DNA of 5,584 bases from NCBI GenBank assembly GCA_037444705.1, contig JBBILY010000178.1:1-5584 (forward strand), read 5' to 3'. Both the position numbers and the translations under genes were made by a program. Under the pieces are notes generated by a model that was not told the DNA's origin, made no database searches, and saw nothing but the letters and a program-made list of their open reading frames with translations. This document shows positions 4,769 to 5,584 of the stretch, in pieces. The first letter of the stretch is position 1; every line of letters begins with the position of its first letter. The stretch comes from DATCYX01 sp037444705. Lineage in GTDB: Bacteria > Chloroflexota > Anaerolineae > Anaerolineales > UBA4823.

Positions 4769-5527
4769 ATGAAGCCAATAGACCCCAAATCGCTGGTGAT
4801 CTACGCCGATGAGGCCCTGGTGGTAGTGAATAAACCCGCGGGTTTGCTCACCCTTCCAGACGGTTATGACCCCCAGGCGCCGCATGTGCGCAGCCTGCTG
4901 GAGCCCGTCTTTGGGCGGCTGTACATCGTCCATCGCCTGGATCGCCACACCAGCGGTGTGCTGGTTTTGGGGCGCACAATGGCCGCCCACCGTGCCCTCA
5001 ATCTCCAGTTTCAGCAGGGTCAGGTGCTCAAAGTTTATCATGCGCTGGTGAAGGGTGAACCCCAATGGGAAGCATACTCAGCCCGCTTTCCCTTGCGCCT
5101 CGGCGTCGGCCATAAGCACCGCACCCAGGTAGACCTGCAGCGGGGCAAGCCAGCCCACACCGAATTTCGGGTTTTAGTACGCTTTCGGGGATATACCTTG
5201 CTCCAGGCCATCCCCAAGAGCGGGCGCACCCATCAAATTCGCGCCCACCTGGCTTATTTGGGATACCCCCTCCTGGGCGATGGGCTGTATGGCGGTGAGG
5301 AACTTTACCTTTCGCAACTTAAAGCCAGTTTTCGTGGCGCTCAGGCAGGGGAGTGCCCCATCTTGGCGCGGCCGGCGTTGCATGCCTGGGCGTTGAGTTG
5401 CGCCCACCCACTCAGCGCCCACTGGATGGACTTTAACGCCCCCTATCCCAAAGATTTCAGCGGGGCGATGCGCCAGTTACGCCGCTACTGCTCGAATATT
5501 AACCAAGTATCAGAAATTGACCCCTGA
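4769..5527 (+). CDS. RluA-family pseudouridine synthase
   Basis: Members of this family isomerise specific uridines in rRNA or tRNA to pseudouridine. The 252-residue product has the full catalytic domain: an N21-K-P-A-G25 entry motif, the active-site loop H55-R-L-D58-R-H-T-S-G63 with catalytic Asp58, K88-V-Y-H-A-L-V94, a GKPAHTEF strand (126-133), and R153-T-H-Q-I-R158 followed by G170-D171. There is no N-terminal S4 RNA-binding domain, so it resembles the shorter RluA- or TruC-like members rather than RluC/RluD. The target base cannot be read from the sequence. The ATG at 4769 begins a few residues before the conserved fold; a GTG at 4715 would add 18 unremarkable residues. Neither has a strong Shine-Dalgarno (only AGG near 4760). 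The gap to the reductase gene is 104 bases, so co-transcription is uncertain. Confidence 0.92.
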   Translation: MKPIDPKSLVIYADEALVVVNKPAGLLTLPDGYDPQAPHVRSLLEPVFGRLYIVHRLDRHTSGVLVLGRTMAAHRALNLQFQQGQVLKVYHALVKGEPQWEAYSARFPLRLGVGHKHRTQVDLQRGKPAHTEFRVLVRFRGYTLLQAIPKSGRTHQIRAHLAYLGYPLLGDGLYGGEELYLSQLKASFRGAQAGECPILARPALHAWALSCAHPLSAHWMDFNAPYPKDFSGAMRQLRRYCSNINQVSEIDP

Positions 5528-5584
5528 AGCAGATGGCTTTCTCAAAGTTCCTTGACAAATGAATCAAAATGGTCCTCTTCGGTA
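5528..5584. other. Intergenic tail with a -35-like hexamer
   Basis: No gene is seen in the last 57 bases. TTGACA at 5552-5557 (plus) is a perfect -35 hexamer, but the bases at the expected -10 position (about 5575-5580, CTCTTC) do not fit, and the window ends before a gene appears. Confidence 0.25.

Noticed and set aside
5552..5557. TTGACA as a full promoter for a downstream gene
   Set aside because: No -10 element fits at 16-18 bases spacing and the window ends before any gene.

Overview
The window (about 5.6 kb, moderately GC-rich except for an AT-rich stretch near 165-370) looks like ordinary bacterial chromosome. There are no phage, transposon, CRISPR, tRNA or rRNA signals. Three features suggest a Chloroflexota/Anaerolineae-type bacterium: a mycoredoxin-like glutaredoxin fused to a thioredoxin reductase, a sigma-factor promoter that implies a leaderless mRNA, and the style of the small Met-rich membrane proteins. 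This assignment is an inference from gene content, not a proof.

Layout. Positions 1-163 (minus strand) hold a tiny lipoprotein-like ORF followed by a Shine-Dalgarno sequence at the window edge, so a minus-strand operon probably continues outside. An AT-rich intergenic stretch follows. Positions 381-827 and 1019-1444 (plus) encode two small four-helix membrane proteins. They look like diverged tandem paralogues and are separated by a strong intrinsic terminator. A convergent intergenic region (1445-1583) carries an 11-bp perfect inverted repeat and a second hairpin. Positions 2564-1584 (minus) form a sigma/anti-sigma operon: an ECF-type sigma factor, then a soluble zinc-finger (ZAS-type) anti-sigma factor whose ribosome binding site can be folded into a hairpin. 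Divergently, 2761-4664 (plus) is a two-gene operon with an ATGA overlap: a stand-alone NAD(P)H-hydrate epimerase and the glutaredoxin-thioredoxin reductase fusion. A RluA-family pseudouridine synthase (4769-5527, plus) closes the window.

How the genes may work together. The centre reads as a thiol/nicotinamide redox module. The epimerase repairs damaged NAD(P)H, the fusion flavoenzyme passes reducing power to thiols, and the divergent sigma/anti-sigma pair has the complete Cys...His-X3-Cys-X2-Cys zinc set used by redox-sensing anti-sigma factors such as RsrA. RsrA and SigR control thioredoxin genes in Streptomyces. That the pair here controls the neighbouring reductase operon is a hypothesis from synteny and motifs. 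The most unusual protein-level features are the loss of the canonical HRRxxxR NADPH motif in the reductase and the Asp-to-Gly change in the GNNGGDG motif of the epimerase.
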